Below, piece by piece: positions 48,400 to 60,494 of a stretch of DNA of 64,000 nucleotides. A model generated the notes under the pieces. It did not search any database and had not been told where the DNA came from. It saw only the letters and a list, made by a program, of their open reading frames with translations. A program made the translations under genes and the position numbers. Source of the stretch: Chaunax sp. Z400. Taxonomy: Eukaryota; Chordata; Actinopteri; Lophiiformes; Chaunacidae. Position 1 is the stretch's first letter. Each line of letters begins with the position of its first letter. The DNA lies in assembly GCA_037577475.1 (NCBI GenBank), contig CM075190.1, positions 134,001 through 198,000 of the forward strand, in the 5' to 3' direction.

Positions 48400-51300
48400 G
48401 TGTGTGGTGACATTGAGCCTATAGGTTTGTCTTGTTGTTATAATGAGCCTATAGGTTTGTGTTGTTGTTATAATGAGTCTATAGGTTTATGTTGTTGTTA
48501 CACTGAGCCTATAGGTTTGTGTTGTTGTTATAATGAGTCTATAGGTTTGTGTTGTTGTTACACTGAGCCTATAGGTTTGTGTTGTTGTTATAATGAGCCT
48601 ATAGGTTTGTGTTGTTATTTAGCCTATAGGTTTGTGTTGTTGTTATATTGATCCTATAGGTTTGTGTTGTTATTTAGCCTATAGGTTTGTGTTGTTGTTA
48701 TAATGAGCCTATAGGTTTGTGTGTGGTGACATTGAGCCTATAGGTTTGTCTTGTTGTTATAATGAGTCTATAGGTTTGTGTTGTTGTTATAATGAGTCTA
48801 TAGGTTTGTGTTGTTGTTACACTGAGCCTATAGGTTTGTGTTGTTATTGAGGCTATAGGTTTGTGTTGTTCTTGAGGCTATAGGTTTGTGTTGTTCTTGA
48901 GGCTATAGGTTTGTGTTGTTCTATTGAGCCTATAGGTTTGTGTTGTTGTTATAATGAGCCTATAGGTTTGTGTTATTGAGCCTATAGGTTTGTGTTGTTG
49001 TTCTATTGAGTCTATAGGTTTGTGTTGTTGTTCTATTGATCCTATAGGTTTGTGTTGTTATTTAGCCTATAGGTTTGTGTTGTTGTTATAATGACTCTAT
49101 AGGTTTGTGTTGTTGTTATAATGACTCTATAGGTTTGTGTTGCTATATTGACCCTATAGGTTTGTGTTGTTGTTATAATGAGTCTATAGGTTTGTGTTGT
49201 TGTTATAACGATCCTATAGGTTTGTGCTGTTGTTATATTGAGCCTATAGGTTTGTGCTGTTGTTATATTGAGCCTATAGGTTTGTGTTGTTGTTCTATTG
49301 ATCCTATAGGTTTGTGTTGTTGTTCTATTGATCCTATAGGTTTGTGTTGTTGTTATAATGAGTCTATAGGTTTGTGTGTGGTTACATTGAGCCTATAGGT
49401 TTGTGTTGTTGTTATAATGAGCCTATAGGTTTGTGTTGTTGTTATATTGAGCCTATAGGTTTGTGTTGTTGTCATAATGACCCTATAGGTTTGTGTTGTT
49501 GTCATATTGAGCCGATAGGTTTGTGTTGTTCTATTGATCCTATAGGTTTGTGTTGTTCTATTGATCCTATAGGTTTGTGTTGTTGTTATAATGAGCCTAT
49601 AGGTTTGTGTTGTTGTTCTATTGAGCCTATAGGTTTGTGTTGTTGTTATCATGAGCCTATAGGTTTGTGTTGTTATTGAGCATATAGGTTTGTGTGTGGT
49701 GACATTGAGCCTATAGGTTTGTGTTGTTATTGAGCCTATAGGTTTGTGTGTGGTGACATTGAGCCTATAGGTTTGTCTTGTTGTTATAATGAGCCTATAG
49801 GTTTGTGTTGTTGTTATAATGAGAATATAGGTTTGTGTTGCTATATTGAGCCTATAGGTTTGTGTTGTTGTTACATTGAGCCCATAGTTTTGCGTTGTTG
49901 TTCAATTGATCCTATAGGTTTGTGGTGTTGTTATAATGAGCCTATAGGTTTGTGTTGTTGTTCTATTGAGCCTATAGGTTTGTGTTGTTGTTATAATGAG
50001 CCTATAGGTTTGTGTTGTTTTTGAGCCTATAGGTTTGTGTTGTTGTTATATTGAGCCTATAGGTTTGTGTGTGGTGACATTGAGCCTATAGGTTTGTCTT
50101 GTTGTTATAATGAGCCTATAGGTTTGTGTTGTTGTTATAATGAGCCTATAGGTTTGTGTTGTTGTTATAATGAGTCTATAGGTTTATGTTGTTGTTACAC
50201 TGAGCCTATAGGTTTGTGTTGTTGTTATAATGAGCCTATAGGTTTGTGCTGTTGTTCTATTGAGCCTATAGGTTTGTGTTGTTGTTATAATGAGCCTATA
50301 GGTTCGTGTGTGGTGACATTGAGCCTATAGGTTTGTCTTGTTGTTATAATGAGCCTATAGGTTTGTGTTGTTGTTATAATGGGCCTATAGGTTTGTGTTG
50401 TTGTTATAATGGGCCTATAGGTTTGTGTTGTTATTGAGGCTATAGGTTTGTGTTGTTGTTCGATTGAGCCTATAGGTTCGTGTTGTTGTTATAATGAGCC
50501 TATAGGTTTGTGTTGTTATTGAGCCTATAGGTTTGTGTTGTTGTTATAATGAGTCTATAGGTTTGTGTTGCTATATTGACCCTATAGGTTTGTGTTGTTG
50601 TTATAATGAGTCTATAGGTTTGTGTTGTTGTTATAACGATCCTATAGGTTTATGTGTTTGTCATATTGAGCCTATAGGTTTGTGTTGTTGTTATAATGAG
50701 TCTATAGGTTTGTGTTGTTGTTCTAATGAGTCTATAGGTTTTATGTTTTTGTCATATTGAGCCCATAGGTTTGTGTTGTTGTTACATTGAGCCCATAGGT
50801 TTGTGTTGTTGTTATAATGACCCTATAGGTTTATGTTGTTGTTATAATGATCCTCTAGGTTTGTGTTGTTGTTATAATGACTCTATAGGTTTGTGTTGCT
50901 ATATTGACCCTATAGGTTTGTGTTGTTGTTATAATGAGTCTATAGGTTTGTGTTGTTGTTATAATGAGTCTATAGGTTTGTGTTGTTGTTATAACGATCC
51001 TATAGGTTTGTGTTGTTGTTATATTGAGCCTATAGGTTTGTGTTGTTGTTCTATTGATCCTATAGGTTTGTGTTGTTGTTATAATGAGTCTATAGGTTTG
51101 TGTGTGGTTACATTGAGCCTATAGGTTTGTGTTGTTGTTATAATGAGCCTATAGGTTTGTGTAGTTGTTATAATGACTCTATAGGTTTGTGATGTTGTTA
51201 TATTGAGCCTATAGGTTTGTGTTGTCGTCATAATGACCCTATAGGTTTGTGTTGTTGTCATATTGAGCCTATAGGTTTGTGTTGTTCTATTGATCCTATA

Positions 51301-52183
51301 GGTTTGTGTTGTTGTTATAATGAGCCTATAGGTTTGTGTTGTTGTTCTATTGAGCCTATAGGTTTGTGTTGTTGTTATCATGAGCCAATAGGTTTGTGTT
51401 GTTATTGAGCATATAGGTTTGTGTGTGGTGACATTGAGCCTATAGGTTTGTGTTGTTATTGAGCCTATAGGTTTGTGTTGTTGTTATAATGAGAATATAG
51501 GTTTGTGTTGCTATATTGAGCCTATAGGTTTGTGTTCTATTGATCCTATAGGTTTGTGTTGTTGTTCTATTGGTCCTATAGGTTTGTGGTGTTGTTGTAT
51601 TGATCCTATAGGTTTTTGTTGTTTTTATATTGAGTCTATAGGTTTGTGTTGTTGTTATAATGGGCCTATAGGTTTGTGTTGTTATTGAGGCTATAGGTTT
51701 GTGTTGTTGTTATAATGAGCCTATAGGTTTGTGTTGTTGTTATAATGAGCCTATAGGTTTGTGTTATTGAGCCTATAGGTTTGTGTTGTTGTTATATTGA
51801 GCCTATAGGTTTGTGTGTGGTGACATTGAGCCTATAGGTTTGTCTTGTTGTTATAATGAGCCTATAGGTTTGTGTTGTTGTTATAATGAGTCTATAGGTT
51901 TGTGTTGTTGTTACACTGAGCCTATAGGTTTGTGTTGTTATTGAGGCTATAGGTTTGTGTTGTTCTATTGAGCCTATAGGTTTGTGTTGTTGTTATAATG
52001 AGCCTATAGGTTTGTGTTGTTATTGAGCCTATAGGTTTGTGTTGTTGTTCTATTGAGTCTATAGGTTTGTGTTGTTGTTCTATTGATCCTATAGGTTTGT
52101 GTTGTTGTTATAATGAGCCTATAGGTTTGTGTTGTTATTTAGCCTATAGGTTTGTGTTGTTGTTATAATGAGCCTATAGGTTT
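48400..52183 (+). repeat. Compound HOR, 3,784 bp
   Basis: Copy of 36728-40511 within the 11,672-bp duplication. Same length and same private variants, including both TTCGTG monomers and GTCGTC. Confidence 0.9.
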
Positions 52184-53813
52184 GTGTGTGGTGACATTGA
52201 GCCTATAGGTTTGTCTTGTTGTTATAATGAGCCTATAGGTTTGTGTTGTTGTTATAATGAGTCTATAGGTTTGTGTTGTTGTTACACTGAGCCTATAGGT
52301 TTGTGTTGTTGTTATAATGAGCCTATAGGTTTGTGTTGTTATTTAGCCTATAGGTTTGTGTTGTTGTTCTATTGATCCTATAGGTTTGTGTTGTTATTTA
52401 GCCTATAGGTTTGTGTTGTTGTTATAATGAGCCTATAGGTTTGTGTGTGGTGACGTTGAGCCTATAGGTTTGTCTTGTTGTTATAATGAGTCTATAGGTT
52501 TGTGTTGTTGTTACACTGAGTCTATAGGTTTGTGTTGTTGTTACACTGAGCCTATAGGTTTGTGTTGTTCTTGAGGCTATAGGTTTGTGTTGTTCTTGAG
52601 GCTATAGGTTTGTGTTGTTCTTGAGGCTATAGGTTTGTGTTGTTCTATTGAGCCTATAGGTTTGTGTTGTTGTTATAATGAGCCTATAGGTTTGTGTTGT
52701 TATTGAGCCTATAGGTTTGTGTTGTTGTTCTATTGAGTCTATAGGTTTGTGTTGTTGTTCTATTGATCCTATAGGTTTGTGTTGTTGTTATAATGAGCCT
52801 ATAGGTTTGTGGTTATTTAGCCTATAGGTTTGTGTTGTTGTTATAATGACTCTATAGGTTTGTGTTGCTATATTGACCCTATAGGTTTGTGTTGTTGTTA
52901 TAATGACTCTATAGGTTTGTGTTGCTATATTGACCCTATAGGTTTGTGTTGTTGTTATAATGAGTCTATAGGTTTGTGTTGTTGTTATAACGATCCTATA
53001 GGTTTGTGCTGTTGTTATATTGAGCCTATAGGTTTGTGCTGTTGTTATATTGAGCCTATAGGTTTGTGTTGTTGTTCTATTGATCCTATAGGTTTGTGTT
53101 GTTGTTCTATTGATCCTATAGGTTTGTGTTGTTGTTATAATGAGTCTATAGGTTTGTGTGTGGTTACATTGAGCCTATAGGTTTGTGTTGTTGTTATAAT
53201 GAGCCTATAGGTTTGTGTTGTTGTTATATTGAGCCTATAGGTTTGTGTTGTTGTCATAATGACCCTATAGGTTTGTGTTGTTGTCATATTGAGCCTATAG
53301 GTTTGTGTTGTTCTATTGATCCTATAGGTTTGTGTTGTTCTATTGATCCTATAGGTTTGTGTTGTTGTTATAATGAGCCTATAGGTTTGTGTTGTTGTTC
53401 TATTGAGCCTATAGGTTTGTGTTGTTGTTATCATGAGCCTATAGGTTTGTGTTGTTATTGAGCATATAGGTTTGTGTGTGGTGACATTGAGCCTATAGGT
53501 TTGTGTTGTTATTGAGCCTATAGGTTTGTGTTGTTGTTATAATGAGAATATAGGTTTGTGTTGCTATATTGAGCCTATAGGTTTGTGTTGTTGTTACATT
53601 GAGCCCATAGTTTTGCGTTGTTGTTCTATTGATCCTATAGGTTTGTGGTGTTGTTATAATGAGCCTATAGGTTTGTGTTGTTATTGAGGCTATAGGTTTG
53701 TGTTGTTGTTCTATTGAGCCTATAGGTTTGTGTTGTTGTTATAATGAGCCTATAGGTTTGTGTTGTTTTTGAGCCTATAGGTTTGTGTTGTGTTATATTG
53801 AGCCTATAGGTTT
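52184..53813 (+). repeat. 57-monomer HOR, 1,630 bp
   Basis: Copy of 40512-42141 within the 11,672-bp duplication, with the same one-base deletion near 53,787 and the same ACACTGAGTC hybrid monomer near 52,517. Confidence 0.9.
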
Positions 53814-54218
53814 GTGTGTGGTGACATTGAGCCTATAGGTTTGTCTTGTTGTTATAATGAGCCTATAGGTTTGTGTTGTTGTTATAATGAGTCTATAGGT
53901 TTATGTTGTTGTTACACTGAGCCTATAGGTTTGTGTTGTTGTTATAATGAGTCTATAGGTTTGTGTTGTTGTTACACTGAGCCTATAGGTTTGTGTTGTT
54001 GTTATAATGAGCCTATAGGTTTATGTTGTTATTTAGCCTATAGGTTTGTGTTGTTGTTCTATTGATCCTATAGGTTTGTGTTGTTATTTAGCCTATAGGT
54101 TTGTGTTGTTGTTATAATGAGCCTATAGGTTTGTGTGTGGTGACATTGAGCCTATAGGTTTGTGTTGTTGTTATAATGAGTCTATAGGTTTGTGTTGTTG
54201 TTACACTGAGCCTATAGG

Positions 54219-57200
54219 TTTGTGTTGTTATTGAGGCTATAGGTTTGTGTTGTTCTTGAGGCTATAGGTTTGTGTTGTTCTTGAGGCTATAGGTTTGTGT
54301 TGTTCTATTGAGCCTATAGGTTTGTGTTGTTGTTATAATGAGCCTATAGGTTTGTGTTATTGAGCCTATAGGTTTGTGTTGTTGTTCTATTGAGTCTATA
54401 GGTTTGTGTTGTTGTTCTATTGATCCTATAGGTTTGTGTTGTTGTTATAATGAGCCTATAGGTTTGTGTTGTTATTTAGCCTATAGGTTTGTGTTGTTGT
54501 TATAATGACTCTATAGGTTTGTGTTGCTATATTGACCCTATAGGTTTGTGTTGTTGTTATAATGAGTCTATAGGTTTGTGTTGTTGTTATAACGATCCTA
54601 TAGGTTTGTGCTGTTGTTATAATGAGCCTATAGGTTTGTGTTGTTGTTATATTGAGCCTATAGGTTTGTGTTGTTGTCATAATGACCCTATAGGTTTGTG
54701 TTGTTGTCATATTGAGCCGATAGGTTTGTGTTGTTCTATTGATCCTATAGGTTTGTGTTGTTCTATTGATCCTATAGGTTTGTGTTGTTGTTATAATGAG
54801 CCTATAGGTTTGTGTTGTTGTTCTATTGAGCCTATAGGTTTGTGTTGTTGTTATCATGAGCCTATAGGTTTGTGTTGTTATTGAGCATATAGGTTTGTGT
54901 GTGGTGACATTGAGCCTATAGGTTTGTGTTGTTATTGAGCCTATAGGTTTGTGTTGTTGTTATAATGAGAATATAGGTTTGTGTTGCTATATTGAGCCTA
55001 TAGGTTTGTGTTCTATTGATCCTATAGGTTTGTGTTGTTGTTCTATTGGTCCTATAGGTTTGTGGTGTTGTTGTATTGATCCTATAGGTTTTTGTTGTTT
55101 TTATATTGAGTCTATAGGTTTGTGTTGTTGTTATAATGGGCCTATAGGTTTGTGTTGTTATTGAGCCTATAGGTTTGTGTGTGGTGACATTGAGCCTATA
55201 GGTTTGTCTTGTTGTTATAATGAGCCTATAGGTTTGTGTTGTTGTTATAATGAGAATATAGGTTTGTGTTGCTATATTGAGCCTATAGGTTTGTGTTGTT
55301 GTTACATTGAGCCCATAGTTTTGCGTTGTTGTTATAATGACCCTATAGGTTTATGTTGTTGTTATAATGATCCTCTAGGTTTGTGTTGTTGTTATATTGA
55401 GCCTATAGGTTTGTGTTGTTGTTATAATGAGCCTATAGGTTTGTGTTGTTTTTGAGCCTATAGGTTTGTGTTGTTGTTATATTGAGCCTATAGGTTTGTG
55501 TGTGGTGACATTGAGCCTATAGGTTTGTCTTTTTGTTATAATGAGCCTAAAGGTTTGTGTTGTTGTTATAATGAGTCTATAGGTTTATGTTGTTGTTACA
55601 CTGAGCCTATAGGTTTGTGTTGTTGTTATAATGAGCCTATAGGTTTGTGCTGTTGTTCTATTGAGCCTATAGGTTTGTGTTGTTGTTATAATGAGCCTAT
55701 AGGTTTGTGTGTGGTGACATTGAGCCTATAGGTTTGTCTTGTTGTTATAATGAGCCTATAGGTTTGTGTTGTTGTTATAATGAGTCTATAGGTTTATGTT
55801 GTTGTTACACTGAGCCTATAGGTTTGTGTTGTTGTTATAATGAGCCTATAGGTTTGTGCTGTTGTTCTATTGAGCCTATAGGTTTGTGTTGTTGTTATAA
55901 TGAGCTTATCGGTTTGTGTTGTTATTGAGGCTATAGGTTTGTGTTGTTCTTGAGGCTATAGGTTTGTGTTGTTCTTGAGGCTATAGGTTTGTGTTGTTCT
56001 ATTGAGCCTATAGGTTTGTGTTGTTGTTATAATGAGCCTATAGGTTTGTGTTATTGAGCCTATAGGTTTGTGTTGTTGTTCTATTGAGTCTATAGGTTTG
56101 TGTTGTTGTTCTATTGATCCTATAGGTTTGTGTTGTTGTTATAATGAGCCTATAGGTTTGTGTTGTTATTTAGCCTATAGGTTTGTGTTGTTGTTATAAT
56201 GACTCTATAGGTTTGTGTTGCTATATTGACCCTATAGGTTTGTGTTGTTGTTATAATGAGTCTATAGGTTTGTGTTGTTGTTATAACGATCCTATAGGTT
56301 TGTGCTGTTGTTATAATGAGCCTATAGGTTTGTGTTGTTGTTATATTGAGCCTATAGGTTTGTGTTGTTGTCATAATGACCCTATAGGTTTGTGTTGTTG
56401 TCATATTGAGCCGATAGGTTTGTGTTGTTCTATTGATCCTATAGGTTTGTGTTGTTCTATTGATCCTATAGGTTTGTGTTGTTGTTATAATGAGCCTATA
56501 GGTTTGTGTTGTTGTTCTATTGAGCCTATAGGTTTGTGTTGTTGTTATCATGAGCCTATAGGTTTGTGTTGTTATTGAGCATATAGGTTTGTGTGTGGTG
56601 ACATTGAGCCTATAGGTTTGTGTTGTTATTGAGCCTATAGGTTTGTGTTGTTGTTATAATGAGAATATAGGTTTGTGTTGCTATATTGAGCCTATAGGTT
56701 TGTGTTCTATTGATCCTATAGGTTTGTGTTGTTGTTCTATTGGTCCTATAGGTTTGTGGTGTTGTTGTATTGATCCTATAGGTTTTTGTTGTTTTTATAT
56801 TGAGTCTATAGGTTTGTGTTGTTGTTATAATGGGCCTATAGGTTTGTGTTGTTATTGAGCCTATAGGTTTGTGTGTGGTGACATTGAGCCTATAGGTTTG
56901 TCTTGTTGTTATAATGAGCCTATAGGTTTGTGTTGTTGTTATAATGAGAATATAGGTTTGTGTTGCTATATTGAGCCTATAGGTTTGTGTTGTTGTTACA
57001 TTGAGCCCATAGTTTTGCGTTGTTGTTATAATGACCCTATAGGTTTATGTTGTTGTTATAATGATCCTCTAGGTTTGTGTTGTTGTTATATTGAGCCTAT
57101 AGGTTTGTGTTGTTGTTATAATGAGCCTATAGGTTTGTGTTGTTTTTGAGCCTATAGGTTTGTGTTGTTGTTATATTGAGCCTATAGGTTTGTGTGTGGT

Positions 57201-57606
57201 GACATTGAGCCTATAGGTTTGTCTTTTTGTTATAATGAGCCTAAAGGTTTGTGTTGTTGTTATAATGAGTCTATAGGTTTATGTTGTTGTTACACTGAGC
57301 CTATAGGTTTGTGTTGTTGTTATAATGAGCCTATAGGTTTGTGCTGTTGTTCTATTGAGCCTATAGGTTTGTGTTGTTGTTATAATGAGCCTATAGGTTT
57401 GTGTGTGGTGACATTGAGCCTATAGGTTTGTCTTGTTGTTATAATGAGCCTATAGGTTTGTGTTGTTGTTATAATGAGTCTATAGGTTTATGTTGTTGTT
57501 ACACTGAGCCTATAGGTTTGTGTTGTTGTTATAATGAGCCTATAGGTTTGTGCTGTTGTTCTATTGAGCCTATAGGTTTGTGTTGTTGTTATAATGAGCT
57601 TATCGG
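54219..57606 (+). repeat. 1,694-bp tandem pair, duplicated version
   Basis: The 1,694-bp pair of 42,547-45,934 appears again 11,672 bp downstream, as about 54,219-55,912 and 55,913-57,606, with the same internal landmarks. Its presence in both copies shows that the smaller duplication happened before the larger one. Confidence 0.9.
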
Positions 57607-58602
57607 TTTGTGTTGTTGTTATATTGAGCCTATAGGTTTGTGTTGTTGTCATAATGACCCTATAGGTTTGTGTTGTTGTTATATTGAGCCTATAGGTTTG
57701 TGTTGTTGTTCTATTGAGAATATAGGTGTGTGTTGCTATATTCAGCCTATAGGTTTGTGTTGTTGTTCTATTGAGCCTATAGGTTTGTGTTGTTGTTATC
57801 ATGAGCCTATAGGTTTGTGGTGTTATTGAGCATATAGGTTTGTGTGTGGTGACATTGAGCCTATAGGTTTGTGTTGTTATTGAGCCTATAGGTTTGTGTT
57901 GTTGTTATAATGAGAATATAGGTTTGTGTTGCTATATTGAGCCTATAGGTTTGTGTTCTATTGATCCTATAGGTTTGTGTTGTTCTATTGGTCCTATAGG
58001 TTTGTGGTGTTGTTGTATTGATCCTATAGGTTTTTGTTGTTTTTATATTGAGTCTATAGGTTTGTGTTGTTGTTATAATGGGCCTATAGGTTTGTGTTGT
58101 TATTGAGGCTATAGGTTTGTGTTGTTGTTCGATTGAGCCTATAGGTTTGTGTTGTTGTTATAATGAGCCTATAGGTTTGTGTTGTTATTGAGCCTATAGG
58201 TTTGTGTTGTTGTTATATTGAGCCTATAGGTTTGTGTGTGGTGACATTGAGCCTATAGGTTTGTCTTGTTGTTATAATGAGCCTATAGGTTTGTGTTGTT
58301 GTTATAATGAGTCTATAGGTTTGTGTTGTTGTTACACTGAGCCTATAGGTTTGTGTTGTTGTTATAATGAGCCTATAGGTTTGTGTTGTTATTGAGGCTA
58401 TAGGTTTGTGTTGTTCTATTGAGCCTATAGGTTTGTGTTGTTGTTATAATGAGCCTATAGGTTTGTGTTGTTATTGAGCCTATAGGTTTGTGTTGTTGTT
58501 CTATTGAGTCTATAGGTTTGTGTTGTTGTTCTATTGATCCTATAGGTTTGTGTTGTTGTTATAATGAGCCTATAGGTTAGTGTTGTTATTTAGCCTATAG
58601 GT

Positions 58603-59391
58603 TTGTGTTGTTGTTATAATGACTCTATAGGTTTGTGTTGTTGTTATATTGACCCTATAGGTTTGTGTTGTCGTCATATTGATCCTATAGGTTTGTGTTG
58701 TTGTTCTATTGATCCTATAGGTTTGTGTTGTTGTTCTATTGATCCTATAGGTTTGTGGTGTTGTCATATTGAGCCTATAGGTTTGTGTTGTTGTTCTATT
58801 GATCCTATTGGTTTGTGTTGTTGTTATAATGACTCTATAGGTTTGTGTTGTTGTTACACTGAGCCTATAGGTTTGTGTTGTTGTTACACTGAGCCTATAG
58901 GTTTGTGTTGTTGTTATAATGAGCCTATAGGAAAGTGTTGTTGTTATAATGACTCTATAGGTTTGTGTTATTGTTATATTGAGCCTATAGGTTTGTGTTG
59001 TTGTCATATTGAGCCTATAGGTTTGTGTTGTTGTTATAATGAGTGTATAGGTTTGTGTTGTTGTTATAATGAGTCTATAGGTTTGTGTGTTTGTCATATT
59101 GAGCCTATAGGTTTGTTTTGTTGTCATATTGAGCCTATAGGTTTGTGTTGTTGTTATAATGAGCGTATAGGTTTGTGTTGTTGTTATAATGAGTCTATAG
59201 GTTTGTGTTGTTGTTATAATGAGTCTATAGGTTTGTGTGTTTGTCATATTGAGCCTATAGGTTTGTGTTCTATTGATCCTATAGGTTTGTGGTGTTGTTG
59301 TATTGATCTTATAGGTTTTTGTTGTTGTTATATTGAGTCTATAGGTTTGCGTTGTTGTTATAATGAGCCTATAGGTTTGTGTTGTTATTGA
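58603..59391 (+). repeat. Archetype-like island, in-phase 30-mers
   Basis: This stretch consists almost only of 30- and 24-bp monomers and carries variants otherwise confined to 0.8-2.4 kb: a TATAGGAAAGTG monomer (near 58,929; TATAGGAATGTG near 1,808), TTTGTGTTATTG monomers, GAGTGTATAGG, TTTGTGTGTTTGTC and TTTGCG. The GTTTTTGTTGTTG form near 59,315 lacks the T-rich change (TTGTTTTTATATTG) found in all HOR copies. Both strands are open (262 codons forward, 225 reverse at 58570-59247), again as decapeptide repeats. It looks like a second surviving piece of the irregular zone embedded among HORs. Confidence 0.8.
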
Positions 59392-60494
59392 GGCTATTGG
59401 TTTGTGTTGTTGTTCTATTGAGCCTATAGGTTTGTGTTGTTGTTATAATGAGCCTATAGGTTTGTGTTGTTATTGAGCCTATAGGTTTGTGTTGTTGTTA
59501 TATTGAGTCTATAGGTTTGTGTTGTTGTTATATTGAGTCTATAGGTTTGTGTTGTTGTTCTATTGATCCTATAGGTTTGTGTTGTTGTTATAATGAGCCT
59601 ATAGGTTTGTGTTGTTATTTAGCCTATAGGTTTGTGTTGTTGTTATAATGACTCTATAGGTTTGTGTTGCTATATTGACCCTATAGGTTTGTGTTGTTGT
59701 TATAATGAGTCTATAGGTTTGTGTTGTTGTTATAACGATCCTATAGGTTTATGTGTTTGTCATATTGAGCCTATAGGTTTGTGTTGTTATAATGAGTCTA
59801 TAGGTTTGTGTTGTTGTTCTAATGAGTCTATAGGTTTTATGTTTTTGTCATATTGAGCCCATAGGTTTGTGTTGTTGTTACATTGAGCCCATAGGTTTGT
59901 GTTGTTGTTATAATGACCCTATAGGTTTATGTTGTTGTTACATTGAGCCCATAGGTTTGTGTTGTTGTTATAATGGGCCTATAGGTTTGTGTTGTTATTG
60001 AGGCTATAGGTTTGTGTTGTTGTTCAATTGAGCCTATAGGTTTGTGTTGTTGTTATAATGAGCCTATAGGTTTGTGTTGTTATTGAGCCTATAGGTTTGT
60101 GTTGTTGTTATATTGAGCCTATAGGTTTGTGTGTGGTGACATTGAGCCTATAGGTTTGTCTTGTTGTTATAATGAGCCTATAGGTTTGTGTTGTTGTTAT
60201 AATGAGTCTATAGGTTTGTGTTGTTGTTACACTGAGCCTATAGGTTTGTGTTGTTATTGAGGCTATAGGTTTGTGTTGTTATTGAGGCTATAGGTTTGTG
60301 TTGTTCTATTGAGCCTATAGGTTTGTGCTGTTGTTATAATGAGCCTATAGGTTTGTGTTGTTATTTAGCCTATAGGTTTGTGTTGTTATTTAGCCTATAG
60401 GTTTGTGTTGTTGTTATAATGAGCCTATAGGTTTGTGTTGTTGTTATAATGAGCCTATAGGTTTGTGTTGTTGTTATAATGAGCCTATAGGTTT

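Larger units (their letters stand above)
46576..58247 (+). repeat. 11,672-bp tandem duplication, second copy
   Basis: The junction is visible near 46,576-46,591, where a GTGTGTGGTGACATTG monomer is followed directly by CTATTGAGCC and ATCATGAGCC (HOR positions 43 and 44) instead of its usual TTTGTCTTG partner. At the matching place past the second copy, near 58,263, the usual TTTGTCTTG monomer follows. The second copy therefore ends there and the first copy's exit is the recombinant joint. Confidence 0.9.
53814..60494 (+). repeat. Compound segment, 6,681 bp
   Basis: Up to about 58,247 it is a copy of 42142-46575. Beyond that it continues with a GAGTC/ACACTGAGCC block, the archetype-like island (58.6-59.4 kb) and a truncated long-type unit (59.4-60.1 kb). 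In the truncated unit the GAGCCC monomers run straight into ATAATGGGCC near 59,970, skipping roughly 1 kb of the long unit as seen at 12.5-13.3 kb. Confidence 0.8.

Noticed and set aside
58603..59391. 262-codon forward and 225-codon reverse frames as a real gene pair
   Set aside because: Both are open only because the island is made of monomers divisible by three; the encoded repeats match those of the whole array and the two frames lie over the same bases.
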